Shown here: positions 8,192 through 16,438 of the stretch, one piece after another
Position numbering within the stretch: the stretch's first letter is position 1
Layout: each line of letters starts with the position of its first letter
Notes under the pieces: generated by a model
The model's input: only the letters and a program-made list of their open reading frames with translations
Database searches by the model: none
Told to the model about the DNA's origin: nothing
Program-made: the position numbers and the translations under genes
Source: CAXBCP01 sp963974055
GTDB lineage: Bacteria; Pseudomonadota; Alphaproteobacteria; MPNO01; UBA830
Assembly: GCA_963974055.1 (NCBI GenBank)
Contig: CAXBCP010000018.1
Coordinates: forward strand, 1-64,000
Direction: 5' to 3'
DNA: 64,000 nucleotides

Positions 8192-9441
8192 CAGCCAATG
8201 ACCTTTATGGCGATATCCCGGATGCCGGCGCGGACGTCGCGGCGGCGTTCGATATCGCGGCGCTTGACCGGGAATTCTATGAAAATCCCTATCCCGTGTT
8301 CCATGCACTGCGCCGCCATGCGCCGGTGCACCGCCTGCCGAACGGAGCGTGGTTTCTGACGCGCCACGCCGATCTCGATGCGATCTATCACGATCCCGTC
8401 CTGTTTTCGTCCGACAAGAAAACCGATTTCCGGAAAACCATGGGCGATACGTCGCTATACGAGCATCACACGACAAGTCTGGTGTTCAACGACCCGCCCG
8501 GTCACACGCGGGTGCGCAAGCGTCTTGCACCGGCCTTCACGCCGCGGGCGTTGCGCGCGCTGGAAAGCCGGGTGGAGGATGTCGTCGCGGCTTCCCTGGA
8601 CGAGGTCGCGGAGATGGGATCGTTCGACCTGCTGCACGATTTTGCGATGAAACTGCCGATCGAACTGATCGGCGACATGCTCGGCGTGCCGCGGGCCGAT
8701 CGTCATCTGCTGTCGCCCTGGGCCGTCGCGATCCTTGGCGGGCTGGAGGCCGACCTGACCGAAGCCCAGCGGGACGAGGCGGCGAAGGCGGTCGATGACT
8801 TCAAGGATTACCTTCGTTGGCTGATCGCCGAACGGACCAAAAATCCGCATTCGGGCGATGACGGCGAAGTATTGTCCAAGCTGGTCGGCCCCGATGCCGA
8901 CGGCGAAACGCTGACCGAACTGGAACTGCTGCATAACTGCATCTTTCTGCTGAATGCCGGGCACGAGACCACGGCGAACACGGTGACCAACGGCCTGGAC
9001 GCCCTGCTGCGCTTCCCGGCGGAACTGGAGCGGCTGCGTGCCGACCCCGGTTTGATCGCCAGCGCGGTCGAGGAACTGCTGCGCTTCGAAAGCTCGGTCC
9101 AGCTCAATAACCGCAAGCTGACGGCGGATGCAGAGATCGGCGGCGTGGCGATGGCGAAAGACGACTATGTCTGGCTTTGTGTCGGGGCGGCGAACCGCGA
9201 TCCGGCGGAATTCGCCGATCCCGACAGCATCGATATCGGGCGTGCGCGCAACCGGCATCTGGCATTCGGGTCCGGCATCCATGCCTGCGCCGGCATGTCG
9301 CTCGGCCGGATGGAGGTGCGCATTGCGCTGAACGGCTTTATCCAGCGTTTCGGCAATATCGAGCCGTCCGGCACCGCGTTGCATCATCCGCGCGCGCGTT
9401 TTCGCGGTTTTGTGGATTATCCGGTGACGGCAACCGCCTGA
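8188..9441 (+). CDS. Cytochrome P450
   Basis: A soluble 417-residue bacterial cytochrome P450 monooxygenase. The oxygen-activating I-helix motif AGHETT is at 257-262, the K-helix ExxR at E296-R299, and the heme ligand C367 lies in FGSGIHACAG. There is no membrane anchor. The heme loop (HACAGMSLGR) is unlike that of CYP153 alkane hydroxylases and closer to CYP107/CYP111-type enzymes, judged by eye. It starts within the stop of the GMC oxidoreductase gene. No ferredoxin or ferredoxin reductase gene is in the window, so its electron donors must be encoded elsewhere. Confidence 0.93.
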   Translation: MTANDLYGDIPDAGADVAAAFDIAALDREFYENPYPVFHALRRHAPVHRLPNGAWFLTRHADLDAIYHDPVLFSSDKKTDFRKTMGDTSLYEHHTTSLVFNDPPGHTRVRKRLAPAFTPRALRALESRVEDVVAASLDEVAEMGSFDLLHDFAMKLPIELIGDMLGVPRADRHLLSPWAVAILGGLEADLTEAQRDEAAKAVDDFKDYLRWLIAERTKNPHSGDDGEVLSKLVGPDADGETLTELELLHNCIFLLNAGHETTANTVTNGLDALLRFPAELERLRADPGLIASAVEELLRFESSVQLNNRKLTADAEIGGVAMAKDDYVWLCVGAANRDPAEFADPDSIDIGRARNRHLAFGSGIHACAGMSLGRMEVRIALNGFIQRFGNIEPSGTALHHPRARFRGFVDYPVTATA

Positions 9442-9534
9442 TTTCCGTGCGGCGGGCCGCATCGCGCCGATTGACGCCAATCCCGTAGCCCCGTAGGTTC
9501 CGGCGCACTGAATAAACCCCGGAGGATCAGGCAG

Positions 9535-11118
9535 TTGGCCGATCTCAAAGCGCTCGGCGCGGAAGCCAAGAACTGGCCGTTTGCGGAGGCGCGAAACCTT
9601 CTGAAACGCACCGGCAACGCCACGCCCGAGAAGGGCTACGTGCTGTTCGAAACCGGCTATGGCCCGTCCGGCCTGCCGCATATCGGCACGTTCGGCGAAG
9701 TCGCGCGCACGACCATGGTCCGGCGCGCGTTCGAAACGCTGTCGGATATCCCGACGAAACTGTTCGCCTTTTCCGACGATATGGACGGTCTGCGCAAGGT
9801 GCCCGACAACGTGCCGCAGCAGGAAATGATGGCCGAACATCTCGGCAAGCCGCTGACCAGCGTGCCCGATCCTTTCGGCACTCATGAAAGCTTCGGCCAT
9901 CACAACAATGCCCGTCTGCGGGCGTTCCTCGATACGTTCGGCTTCGAATACGAGTTCAAGAGTGCGACCGACTGCTACCGCTCCGGCATGTTCGACGAGA
10001 CGCTGCTGAAGATTTTGCGGATGCACGACCAGATCACCGGCGTCATCAAGCCGACCCTGGGCGAGGCGCGGCGCGAGACCTATTCACCGTTCCTGCCGGT
10101 CTGCGAACGCACGGGCCGCGTGCTGCTGGCGAAAATTGCCGAAACCCGGCCCGATGACGGCACGGTCGTCTATGAAGACGAAGACGGCAAGCTGATCGAG
10201 ACGCCGGTAACCGGCGGACGCTGCAAATTGCAGTGGAAAGCCGACTGGGCGATGCGCTGGACTGCGCTGGAAGTCGATTACGAGATGTCGGGCAAGGATC
10301 TGATCGATTCCGTGCGTCTGTCGAGCCGTATTTGCCAGATTCTGGGCGGTAAACCGCCCGAAGGCTTCACGTATGAGCTTTTTCTCGACGAAAACGGCGA
10401 AAAAATCTCCAAATCGCGTGGAAACGGGCTTTCCGTGGAAGAATGGCTCGAATATGCGCCGCCGGAAAGCCTCTCGCTGTACATGTTCAACTCGCCGCGC
10501 AAAGCGAAGCGGCTGTTTTTCGACGTCATCCCACGCCATGTGGACGACTACCTGACCCATCTGGCGAAATTTGGCGAACAGGACGATGGGGCCAGGCTCG
10601 AAAACCCGGCATGGCATATCCATAACGGCAATCCGCCGGCGCCCGACGCGGAAATCACCTTCGGCCTGTTGCTCAATCTTGCCAGCGTCTGCAACACCGA
10701 GGATCCGGCCGTGCTGTGGGGCTTCATCTCGCGCTACGCTGCCGGGGCGACGCCGGAAACCGCGCCGATCCTCGACAACCTTGTCGGCTACGCGATCGCC
10801 TTTTACCGCGACTTCGTGAAACCCAACAAGGAATACAGGGCGCCGAACGAACAGGAACGGGCGGCCATCGCGGAGCTTGCGGAATCGCTTCGCGCCCTGC
10901 CGGCGGCGGATGCCGAAACCATCCAGACCGAGGTATACGAGGTCGGCAAGCGCCACGAATTCGAAAACCTGCGCGACTGGTTCAAGGCGCTCTACGAAGT
11001 GCTTCTCGGCCAGAGCCAGGGGCCGCGTTTCGGTTCCTTCGCCGCGCTTTACGGCAAGGACGAAACGGTCGCGCTGATCGAACGCGTTCTTGCCGGTGAA
11101 AGTGCCGCAGCGGAATAA
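9535..11118 (+). CDS. lysS: Lysine--tRNA ligase, class I
   Basis: A 527-residue class I lysyl-tRNA synthetase, the archaeal-type enzyme used by many Alphaproteobacteria instead of class II LysS. It charges tRNA-Lys with lysine using ATP. The HIGH-like motif is PHIGT (H49-T52) and KISKS is at 290-294. The C-terminal half is the helical anticodon-binding cage. Translation starts at TTG, backed by GGAGGA about 10 bases upstream. It stands alone between the P450 gene and a convergent methyltransferase gene 15 bp downstream. Confidence 0.95.
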   Translation: MADLKALGAEAKNWPFAEARNLLKRTGNATPEKGYVLFETGYGPSGLPHIGTFGEVARTTMVRRAFETLSDIPTKLFAFSDDMDGLRKVPDNVPQQEMMAEHLGKPLTSVPDPFGTHESFGHHNNARLRAFLDTFGFEYEFKSATDCYRSGMFDETLLKILRMHDQITGVIKPTLGEARRETYSPFLPVCERTGRVLLAKIAETRPDDGTVVYEDEDGKLIETPVTGGRCKLQWKADWAMRWTALEVDYEMSGKDLIDSVRLSSRICQILGGKPPEGFTYELFLDENGEKISKSRGNGLSVEEWLEYAPPESLSLYMFNSPRKAKRLFFDVIPRHVDDYLTHLAKFGEQDDGARLENPAWHIHNGNPPAPDAEITFGLLLNLASVCNTEDPAVLWGFISRYAAGATPETAPILDNLVGYAIAFYRDFVKPNKEYRAPNEQERAAIAELAESLRALPAADAETIQTEVYEVGKRHEFENLRDWFKALYEVLLGQSQGPRFGSFAALYGKDETVALIERVLAGESAAAE

Positions 11119-11133
11119 CCGCCGGGAAGACCC

Positions 11134-11964
11134 TCAGGCCGGTTTCCACCCAAGTCCGATACGCGCGGAATTGGGCATCATCACTTTGCCGTCTTCGCGA
11201 TATGGGTCGAAGGCGGCGCGCAGGGTTTTCATCAGATCGTCGCGCCCGGCCGCACCGAGCTCGTCGACGGTATCGGCGTAGCCCCGGGTCAGGGCGCGAT
11301 TGATGTAATCGTCGAGATCGTCGACCGGACGTTTGTAGCGCAATTCGCGTTCTTCCGCTTTTTCGAACCCCGCCCTCTGAAGAATTTCGGTCAGCTGGCC
11401 GGGCCGACCGAGACTGTGGCGGTGTGGCACCGGGCCTTCCTCGCCGCCCAGCGCCTTCGCGATGGCGCGGCGGATGACGAAGAACGGCGGGTTTTCGTCG
11501 TACGGCCCCCACACGACATAGCCGACCCTGCCGCCGGGCTTGAGCACCCGCATGGCTTCGCTTGCGGCGGCGATTTTGTCTTCCGGAAACATCAGTCCGA
11601 ACCGGCAGGTCACGCAGTCGAAGCTGTTGTCGCCGAAGGCCAGCGCCGTCATGTCGGCGGCGACGAACGTCATGGTATCCAGCCCTACATTGACCGACCG
11701 TTCGCGTGCCTTCGCCAGCATTTCCGGCGTCAGATCGCAGGCCGTGACGGCTCCCTTGCCGTTCAGCGCCACGCCGATGCTGATGGCGGGATCGCCCGTG
11801 CCGGAGCCGATATCGAGCACCCGTTCGCCGGGCGCGATGCCAGTATGGTCGATCAGCATCCGGTTCATCGTGTCGTCGGTCGACAAGCCCTGCGCGGCGG
11901 TTGCGGTCCAGCCGGTGCTGCGCCCCTTCCAGTGTTCGAGGCCGACCTGGTTCTGGTCTTCCAT
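11134..11964 (-). CDS. Class I SAM-dependent methyltransferase (UbiE/COQ5-like)
   Basis: A 276-residue Rossmann-fold methyltransferase. The SAM-binding motif I is VLDIGSGTGDP at residues 49-59, with the acidic residue after beta 2 in TACDLTPEML and post-motif LKPGGRVGYVVWG. The ~100-residue C-terminal extension (RAGF onwards) is like Methyltransf_11/25 enzymes that act on small molecules. Its ATG overlaps the stop of the upstream aminotransferase gene by one base (TAATG), so the pair is coupled. The substrate is unknown. The preceding aminotransferase and sufE genes do not point to an obvious pathway. Confidence 0.88.
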   Translation of the reverse strand: MEDQNQVGLEHWKGRSTGWTATAAQGLSTDDTMNRMLIDHTGIAPGERVLDIGSGTGDPAISIGVALNGKGAVTACDLTPEMLAKARERSVNVGLDTMTFVAADMTALAFGDNSFDCVTCRFGLMFPEDKIAAASEAMRVLKPGGRVGYVVWGPYDENPPFFVIRRAIAKALGGEEGPVPHRHSLGRPGQLTEILQRAGFEKAEERELRYKRPVDDLDDYINRALTRGYADTVDELGAAGRDDLMKTLRAAFDPYREDGKVMMPNSARIGLGWKPA

Positions 11965-12821
11965 TACCTGTTCTTGCGCCCTTCGCGTTCGGAAAACTCG
12001 AAATAAAGTGCGCGGGCGCGGGTCGCGACCGGTCCGATCTGGTAGTCGGTGCCGGCGACCTGCACGACCGGCTGGACCTTCGAATAATTGCCGGTCAGGA
12101 ACACTTCGTCCGCTGCAGCGACATCGTCCAGCGTCAGGGTAGTTTCGTCTACTTTATGACCGTCGCCGGTCAGCAGTTCTATGATCCGCCGCCGGGTCAG
12201 CCCCGACAGGAACGCACCGTTGGCGACGGGGGTCTGGACGATCCCGTCGCGGACGATGAACAGGTTGTTGGTGGCGAATTCCGCGACATTTCCCATCGCA
12301 TCGAGAACGACGGCGGTGCCGTACCCTTTCTGCCGCGCTTCGGTCAGTGCGCGGGCGACATTCGGATACAGGCAGGATGCTTTCGCATCGGTCGGCGCCG
12401 CTTCCGGGGTCGGGCGACGGTAGCTGGATATCATCGACGTGATCCCGCGCCATTCCGGCATCGGGGCCTCGAACACGGTCAGGATGAAGCGGGTCGATTC
12501 CATGTCCGGTGCAACGAATCCGTCCTCGAAATACATCATCGGGCGGATATAGAGTTCCGCGTCTTCGGGAAACTTTTCGATTCCCTCCCATGCCAGCGCG
12601 ACGATTTCGTCGGCGGTAAGCGGCGAGGTCATGCCGAAGGTTGCGCCGGATTTAATGATCCGGGCGCAATGCCGGTCGAGATCGGGGGCGAGACGGCGAA
12701 ACGACCGGGCGCCGTCGAATACGGACGACGCCATCCACCACGCGTGGCTCATCGGGCCCAGCATGGGCTGGTTGCCGTCGACCCAGACACCGTCCTTCCA
12801 GGTAAACGACTTGCGTTCCAT
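11964..12821 (-). CDS. Class IV aminotransferase (branched-chain / D-amino acid type)
   Basis: A 285-residue fold-type IV PLP enzyme related to branched-chain aminotransferases, 4-amino-4-deoxychorismate lyase and D-alanine aminotransferase. The start at 12821 gives the usual N-terminus (short strand then DGVWVDG) and has GAGGA upstream; a longer in-frame form would run into sufE. The PLP lysine is K147 (TDAKASCLYPN) and the cofactor-ring glutamate E181 (NVAEFATNN). The SVFDGARSF segment corresponds to the family VFEGIRAY motif. Ile/Val/Leu transamination is the default reading, but the altered motif (D for E, A for I) leaves the substrate open. It lies in the order sufE, aminotransferase, methyltransferase. 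Confidence 0.85.
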   Translation of the reverse strand: MERKSFTWKDGVWVDGNQPMLGPMSHAWWMASSVFDGARSFRRLAPDLDRHCARIIKSGATFGMTSPLTADEIVALAWEGIEKFPEDAELYIRPMMYFEDGFVAPDMESTRFILTVFEAPMPEWRGITSMISSYRRPTPEAAPTDAKASCLYPNVARALTEARQKGYGTAVVLDAMGNVAEFATNNLFIVRDGIVQTPVANGAFLSGLTRRRIIELLTGDGHKVDETTLTLDDVAAADEVFLTGNYSKVQPVVQVAGTDYQIGPVATRARALYFEFSEREGRKNR

Positions 12822-12834
12822 CAGACAGGCGTCC

Positions 12835-13290
12835 TCATGCCAGCGTTGCCGCGTCAGGGTTGCCATCGTCCCGGAAGGCTTTCGCGTAGGCGTGAATGCG
12901 GGTGACCATGGCATGCAGCCCGTTCGCCCGGCTGCCGCTCAGGTGAGATCCGAGTTCCAGCACCTCGAAAAATTCCGGCGGCGTGGCGATGATTTCTTCC
13001 GGCGTGCGGCCCGAATAGACCCGCAGCAACAGCGCGATCAGGCCGCGCACGATCATGGCGTCGGAATCCGCATCGAAATGGATTTTGCCGCCCTCGCGCC
13101 GGGCGTGAAACCACACCTGCGACTGGCAGCCCGGCACCTTGTGGGCATCGTCCTTTTTGTCGTCCGGCAGGCCGGGCAGGGCCTTGCCCATTTCAATGAT
13201 ATATTCGTATCGCTGGACCCAGTCGTCGAAGAATGCGAATTCGTCAACGATGTCCTGCGTGGTCTGGTCGATGGCATCGGTGGAGGTCAT
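12835..13290 (-). CDS. sufE: SufE-family cysteine desulfuration protein
   Basis: A 151-residue SufE homologue, which takes sulfane sulfur from the SufS cysteine desulfurase for Fe-S cluster assembly. The acceptor is C55 in VPGCQSQVW, inside the loop characteristic of SufE, and the preceding IIEMGKALPGLPDD segment is also typical. The ATG at 13290 gives normal SufE length; longer in-frame starts would overlap the divergent pyrD leader. No other suf gene is in the window. It is followed after 13 bp by the aminotransferase gene. Confidence 0.92.
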   Translation of the reverse strand: MTSTDAIDQTTQDIVDEFAFFDDWVQRYEYIIEMGKALPGLPDDKKDDAHKVPGCQSQVWFHARREGGKIHFDADSDAMIVRGLIALLLRVYSGRTPEEIIATPPEFFEVLELGSHLSGSRANGLHAMVTRIHAYAKAFRDDGNPDAATLA

Positions 13291-13407
13291 GGGACCGATA
13301 TAAGCGGGTTTTCGCAGCCGATCAACGTAGCTATCGACGAGTGCCGGTTTTTCCATACCCGCGATTCGCGATAGTTTGCGGGCAATCATATTTTCGAGGT
13401 CCAGTCG

Positions 13408-14478
13408 TTGACAGATATACACTCGCTTGTTCTTCCCCTGCTTCGGCTGCTACCGCCCGAAGCGGCGCATACGCTGACCATCCGCGCCCTGAAGCTGGGC
13501 ATGGGACCGCGGGACCGGGTGCCGGACGACCCGATCCTTGCGACATCGGTCTGGGGACTGGATTTCCGCAATCCGGTAGGGTTGTCGGCGGGGTTCGACA
13601 AGGCCGCCGAGGTTCCCGATGCAATGCTTGCCGCCGGATTCGGTTTTGTCGAAGCCGGCACGGTGACACCGTTGCCGCAGCCGGGAAATCCCAAGCCCCG
13701 GCTGTTTCGACTGTCCGATGACAAGGCGGTGATCAACCGTCTCGGGTTCAATGGGACCGGGCTTGCGCCGTTTGTCGAGCGCATTTCCCGGCGCAAAAAG
13801 GGGCTGGGTCCGTTCGGCGCCAATGTCGGCAAGAACAAGGTCACCGAGGACGGCGCCGCCGACTACGAAATCTGTATCGAAGCGGTCGCGCCCTATGTCG
13901 ACTATCTGGTTGCCAATGTCTCGTCGCCGAACACGCCGGGACTGCGGGCCATGCAGGGACGGGAAATCCTGGCCGACACGCTGGGCCGGGCGCTGGAAGC
14001 CCGCGCCCGCGCAGTACCGGAAAAAGAACGCCGGCCGCCGCTGATCGTCAAGATCGCCCCCGATCTGGACGATGCCGCGCGGGCCGATATCGCGGCCGTG
14101 GTGCTGGCTTCCGGTATCGACGGGATGACGGTGGCGAACACCACGTCCCAGCGTCCGGCGACGTTGACCGACCCGGAGGCGGGCGAAGCCGGCGGTCTCA
14201 GCGGGGAGCCGCTTTTCTCGATGGCGCGGGAAATCGTCGCGGACATGTATACAAGGACGAACGGCGCGGTGCCGATCATCGGTTCGGGCGGGATCGCCAG
14301 CGGCGCCGATGCCTATGCGCTGATCCGGGCCGGCGCGTCTCTGGTGCAGTTTTACAGTGCACTGGTGTTTCACGGGCCGGCCCTGATTCCGCGGATGAAG
14401 CGGGATCTGGCGGCGCTGCTGAAACGGGACGGCTTTTCCAGCGTTTCCGACGCCGTCGGGGCGGATCACAAAGCCTGA
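13408..14478 (+). CDS. pyrD: Dihydroorotate dehydrogenase (quinone), class 2
   Basis: A 356-residue class 2 dihydroorotate dehydrogenase, the membrane-associated FMN enzyme passing electrons from dihydroorotate to ubiquinone in pyrimidine synthesis. The N-terminal membrane-dipping helix (LVLPLLRLLPPEAAH) is present, then NPVGLSAGFDK and the catalytic serine S173 in ANVSSPNTPGLR, VKIAPDLDD and the FMN-phosphate loop IGSGGIASG. The start is TTG with GAGGT in front. It is divergent from sufE across 117 bp and followed by the TipF-like gene after 86 bp. Confidence 0.96.
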   Translation: MTDIHSLVLPLLRLLPPEAAHTLTIRALKLGMGPRDRVPDDPILATSVWGLDFRNPVGLSAGFDKAAEVPDAMLAAGFGFVEAGTVTPLPQPGNPKPRLFRLSDDKAVINRLGFNGTGLAPFVERISRRKKGLGPFGANVGKNKVTEDGAADYEICIEAVAPYVDYLVANVSSPNTPGLRAMQGREILADTLGRALEARARAVPEKERRPPLIVKIAPDLDDAARADIAAVVLASGIDGMTVANTTSQRPATLTDPEAGEAGGLSGEPLFSMAREIVADMYTRTNGAVPIIGSGGIASGADAYALIRAGASLVQFYSALVFHGPALIPRMKRDLAALLKRDGFSSVSDAVGADHKA

Positions 14479-14502
14479 AATTAAGCCCCCGGCGACCGGT
14501 TC

Positions 14503-14527
14503 TTAACCCTATCTCAACCGGTTAACG
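14503..14527 (+). promoter_or_regulatory. Paired TTAAC half-sites upstream of the EAL protein gene
   Basis: TTAACC (14503-14508) and TTAACG (14522-14527) flank an AACCGGTT palindrome, 38-62 bp ahead of the next start codon. TTAACC-type half-sites are what the alphaproteobacterial cell-cycle regulator CtrA recognises, but the spacing here (15 bases between TTAA cores rather than 7) does not fit the full consensus, so this is only a candidate site. Confidence 0.3.
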
Positions 14528-14564
14528 TCACATTAGCCATGTACTGAAACACTAAGCGGCAGGC

Positions 14565-15824
14565 ATGTCTTTTTTACGTCATATATTAATTGCGCTCGGC
14601 TATTCCATCATCGCTGCCGCGGTCGCCCTTGTGCTTCCCAGATTCTTCAACGGCATCGACCCGAACACCGCCATCATGCTGGGGGCCGTCGTGCTTGTGG
14701 GTTCCGCCCTGCTGCATGAAGTGTTCTCCCGCCAGGAAGAAGAAGGCCGGCTGGTAGAGGAGGTCCAGGACCTGCGGGCCGGACATGGCAAGGTCATGGG
14801 CGAACTCACGCGTGCGCGTGAAGAGGTCGGCAATATCTACAAGGCAATTGAGACGATGACATCCCGCGGTGGCGGGAAGGGCCTGCAGGAAGACGTCGGC
14901 AAGGTGATGGCCGAGGTCAAGATGCTGCAGGGGCTTGTCGAAGAACTGACCAACGCCGCCGATCCGTCTACTCCCCCCGACGAAGTGATGACCGTCGCTG
15001 CCCGGGGCGCCGTCCGGCCGGGTGCCGGACAATCGATGCCGATGCCTGTGCCCGCTTCTACCCCCGCCGCACCGGCAATCGACGATGCCAGAATCGTCCA
15101 TCTTGTCCGTGAAGGCATTTCCAAGGACCGCGTCGACCTGGTGTTGCAGCCCGTGGTCAGCCTGCCGCAGCGCAAGCGCAAATTCTACGAGGCCTTTACC
15201 CGGATCCGAAGCGAGGACGGGGAAGTGATCACCCCGGGCCAGTATATCGCCATTGCCGAGCGCGAAGGGCTGGTGACCGCGCTGGACAACCTGATGCTGT
15301 TCCGGTGCGTTCAGCAGCTACGCAACAAACATAACAAGAACCGGAATATCGGGTTTTTCTGCAATGTGTCGCCGCATACCCTGGCTGACAAGAAGTTCTT
15401 CAACGAATTCGTGGTCTTCATGACCGAAAATTCATCGCTTGCGCAGGACCTGATTTTCGAATTCAGCCATGCAACGATTGCCAATCAGGACGAGGATATC
15501 GCCCACCAGCTCAGCCGGCTCGCCGCGATAGGTTTCCGGTTTTCCCTCGACCAGGTAAACAGTCTGAACCTCGACTATGGGGCGCTCGCCCAACAGCATT
15601 TCAAGTATATCAAGATCGATGCCCAGACGATGCTGCGGGAAGTTCCGCAGCCTTCGACGGATATCGATCTGCATGACTTCAAAAAGGCGCTGGAGCGCCA
15701 GGGGATCGATCTGATCGTCGAAAAGATCGAGACCGAAGACGTCCTGCGCGACATCCTCGATTTCCATGTCGATTTCGGACAGGGTTATCTGTTCGGCGCG
15801 CCCAAGGGCTCAACCTCCGACTGA
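14565..15824 (+). CDS. TipF-like membrane EAL-domain protein, degenerate active site
   Basis: A 419-residue protein with two N-terminal membrane helices (about 7-25 and 35-52), a coiled coil (about 55-130), a Pro/Ala-rich linker and a C-terminal EAL domain (about 176-415). This architecture matches TipF, the c-di-GMP-binding flagellar assembly factor of Caulobacter. EAL catalytic motifs are eroded: EAF for EAL (E209), FEFSHAT where ITE-type glutamate is expected, SLDQVNS for DDFG, and VEKIET for AEGVET; the QGYLFGAP tail is kept. It is therefore probably a c-di-GMP receptor or scaffold and not a phosphodiesterase. No flagellar gene is adjacent. Its 3' end overlaps the convergent tlpA-like gene by 40 bp. 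Confidence 0.8.
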   Translation: MSFLRHILIALGYSIIAAAVALVLPRFFNGIDPNTAIMLGAVVLVGSALLHEVFSRQEEEGRLVEEVQDLRAGHGKVMGELTRAREEVGNIYKAIETMTSRGGGKGLQEDVGKVMAEVKMLQGLVEELTNAADPSTPPDEVMTVAARGAVRPGAGQSMPMPVPASTPAAPAIDDARIVHLVREGISKDRVDLVLQPVVSLPQRKRKFYEAFTRIRSEDGEVITPGQYIAIAEREGLVTALDNLMLFRCVQQLRNKHNKNRNIGFFCNVSPHTLADKKFFNEFVVFMTENSSLAQDLIFEFSHATIANQDEDIAHQLSRLAAIGFRFSLDQVNSLNLDYGALAQQHFKYIKIDAQTMLREVPQPSTDIDLHDFKKALERQGIDLIVEKIETEDVLRDILDFHVDFGQGYLFGAPKGSTSD

Positions 15825-16438
15825 TTGCGGGCGATGTAGTGGCGCACCAGCGCGACCGCTTCATCGCTGTCCCATTCCGCGGGGCCGGTCAGCCGGCCCA
15901 GTTCCGCGCCGTCCCGGCCGATCAGGATGGTCGTCGGCAGGCCCCGGGCCTTGGCGGCGAACATCATTTTCGATCCGACATCGTGATACAGGGGCAGGTC
16001 GGTCAGGCCGAGTTGCTTGCGAAACGGCGTAATTTTTTCCCAGCCCTTGCGGTCTTCGGACAGTGCCAGAACGGTGAAGCCGTCGCCGGCGAGCTTTCGA
16101 TGAAGCCGTTCAAGCGACGGCATTTCCCTGACACACGGCCCGCACCACGTCGCCCAGAAGTTCAGCAATACGATTTTTCCGCGAAAATCCTTCAGCGTCA
16201 GTTCAACGCCGTCCATGCCGGTAAAGATGGTTTCCGGGACCGCAACGGGCTGGGCCGCCGGTTTGAATTTTTCCATCCATCCCGTGCGTGGCGGAGCGGA
16301 ATTCGAGGCCGAATTTGCGCCGGATTGCGCGTATGTGCTTGAATCCGGGCCAATAATGGCCATTATCGCGACACTGGCGGCGATGGCGGTACGCGCCCCG
16401 GTTTTTTTAATCCCGGAAATGAAACTGAACTGAAACAT
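15785..16438 (-). CDS. tlpA: TlpA-family thiol:disulfide oxidoreductase
   Basis: A 217-residue membrane-anchored or secreted thioredoxin-like protein. A hydrophobic N-terminal segment (about residues 17-30) is followed by a low-complexity linker and a TlpA/ResA-type domain with active site WCGPC (C99, C102) and the cis-proline loop RGLPTTILI. It would reduce periplasmic disulfides, typically for cytochrome c or cytochrome oxidase biogenesis. The ATG at 16438 is preferred to a TTG 9 bases upstream. This ATG overlaps the argH ATG on the opposite strand, so neither gene has room for a conventional divergent promoter between them. Confidence 0.9.
   Translation of the reverse strand: MFQFSFISGIKKTGARTAIAASVAIMAIIGPDSSTYAQSGANSASNSAPPRTGWMEKFKPAAQPVAVPETIFTGMDGVELTLKDFRGKIVLLNFWATWCGPCVREMPSLERLHRKLAGDGFTVLALSEDRKGWEKITPFRKQLGLTDLPLYHDVGSKMMFAAKARGLPTTILIGRDGAELGRLTGPAEWDSDEAVALVRHYIARNQSEVEPLGAPNR

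Noticed and set aside
9448..9461. TGCGG / CCGCA hairpin after the P450 gene
   Set aside because: Only a 5-bp stem, not followed by a T run; too weak to call a terminator.
8455..10026. Minus-strand open frame of 523 codons
   Set aside because: Antisense to the P450 heme-binding half and the lysS N-terminus; no domain can be read in it.
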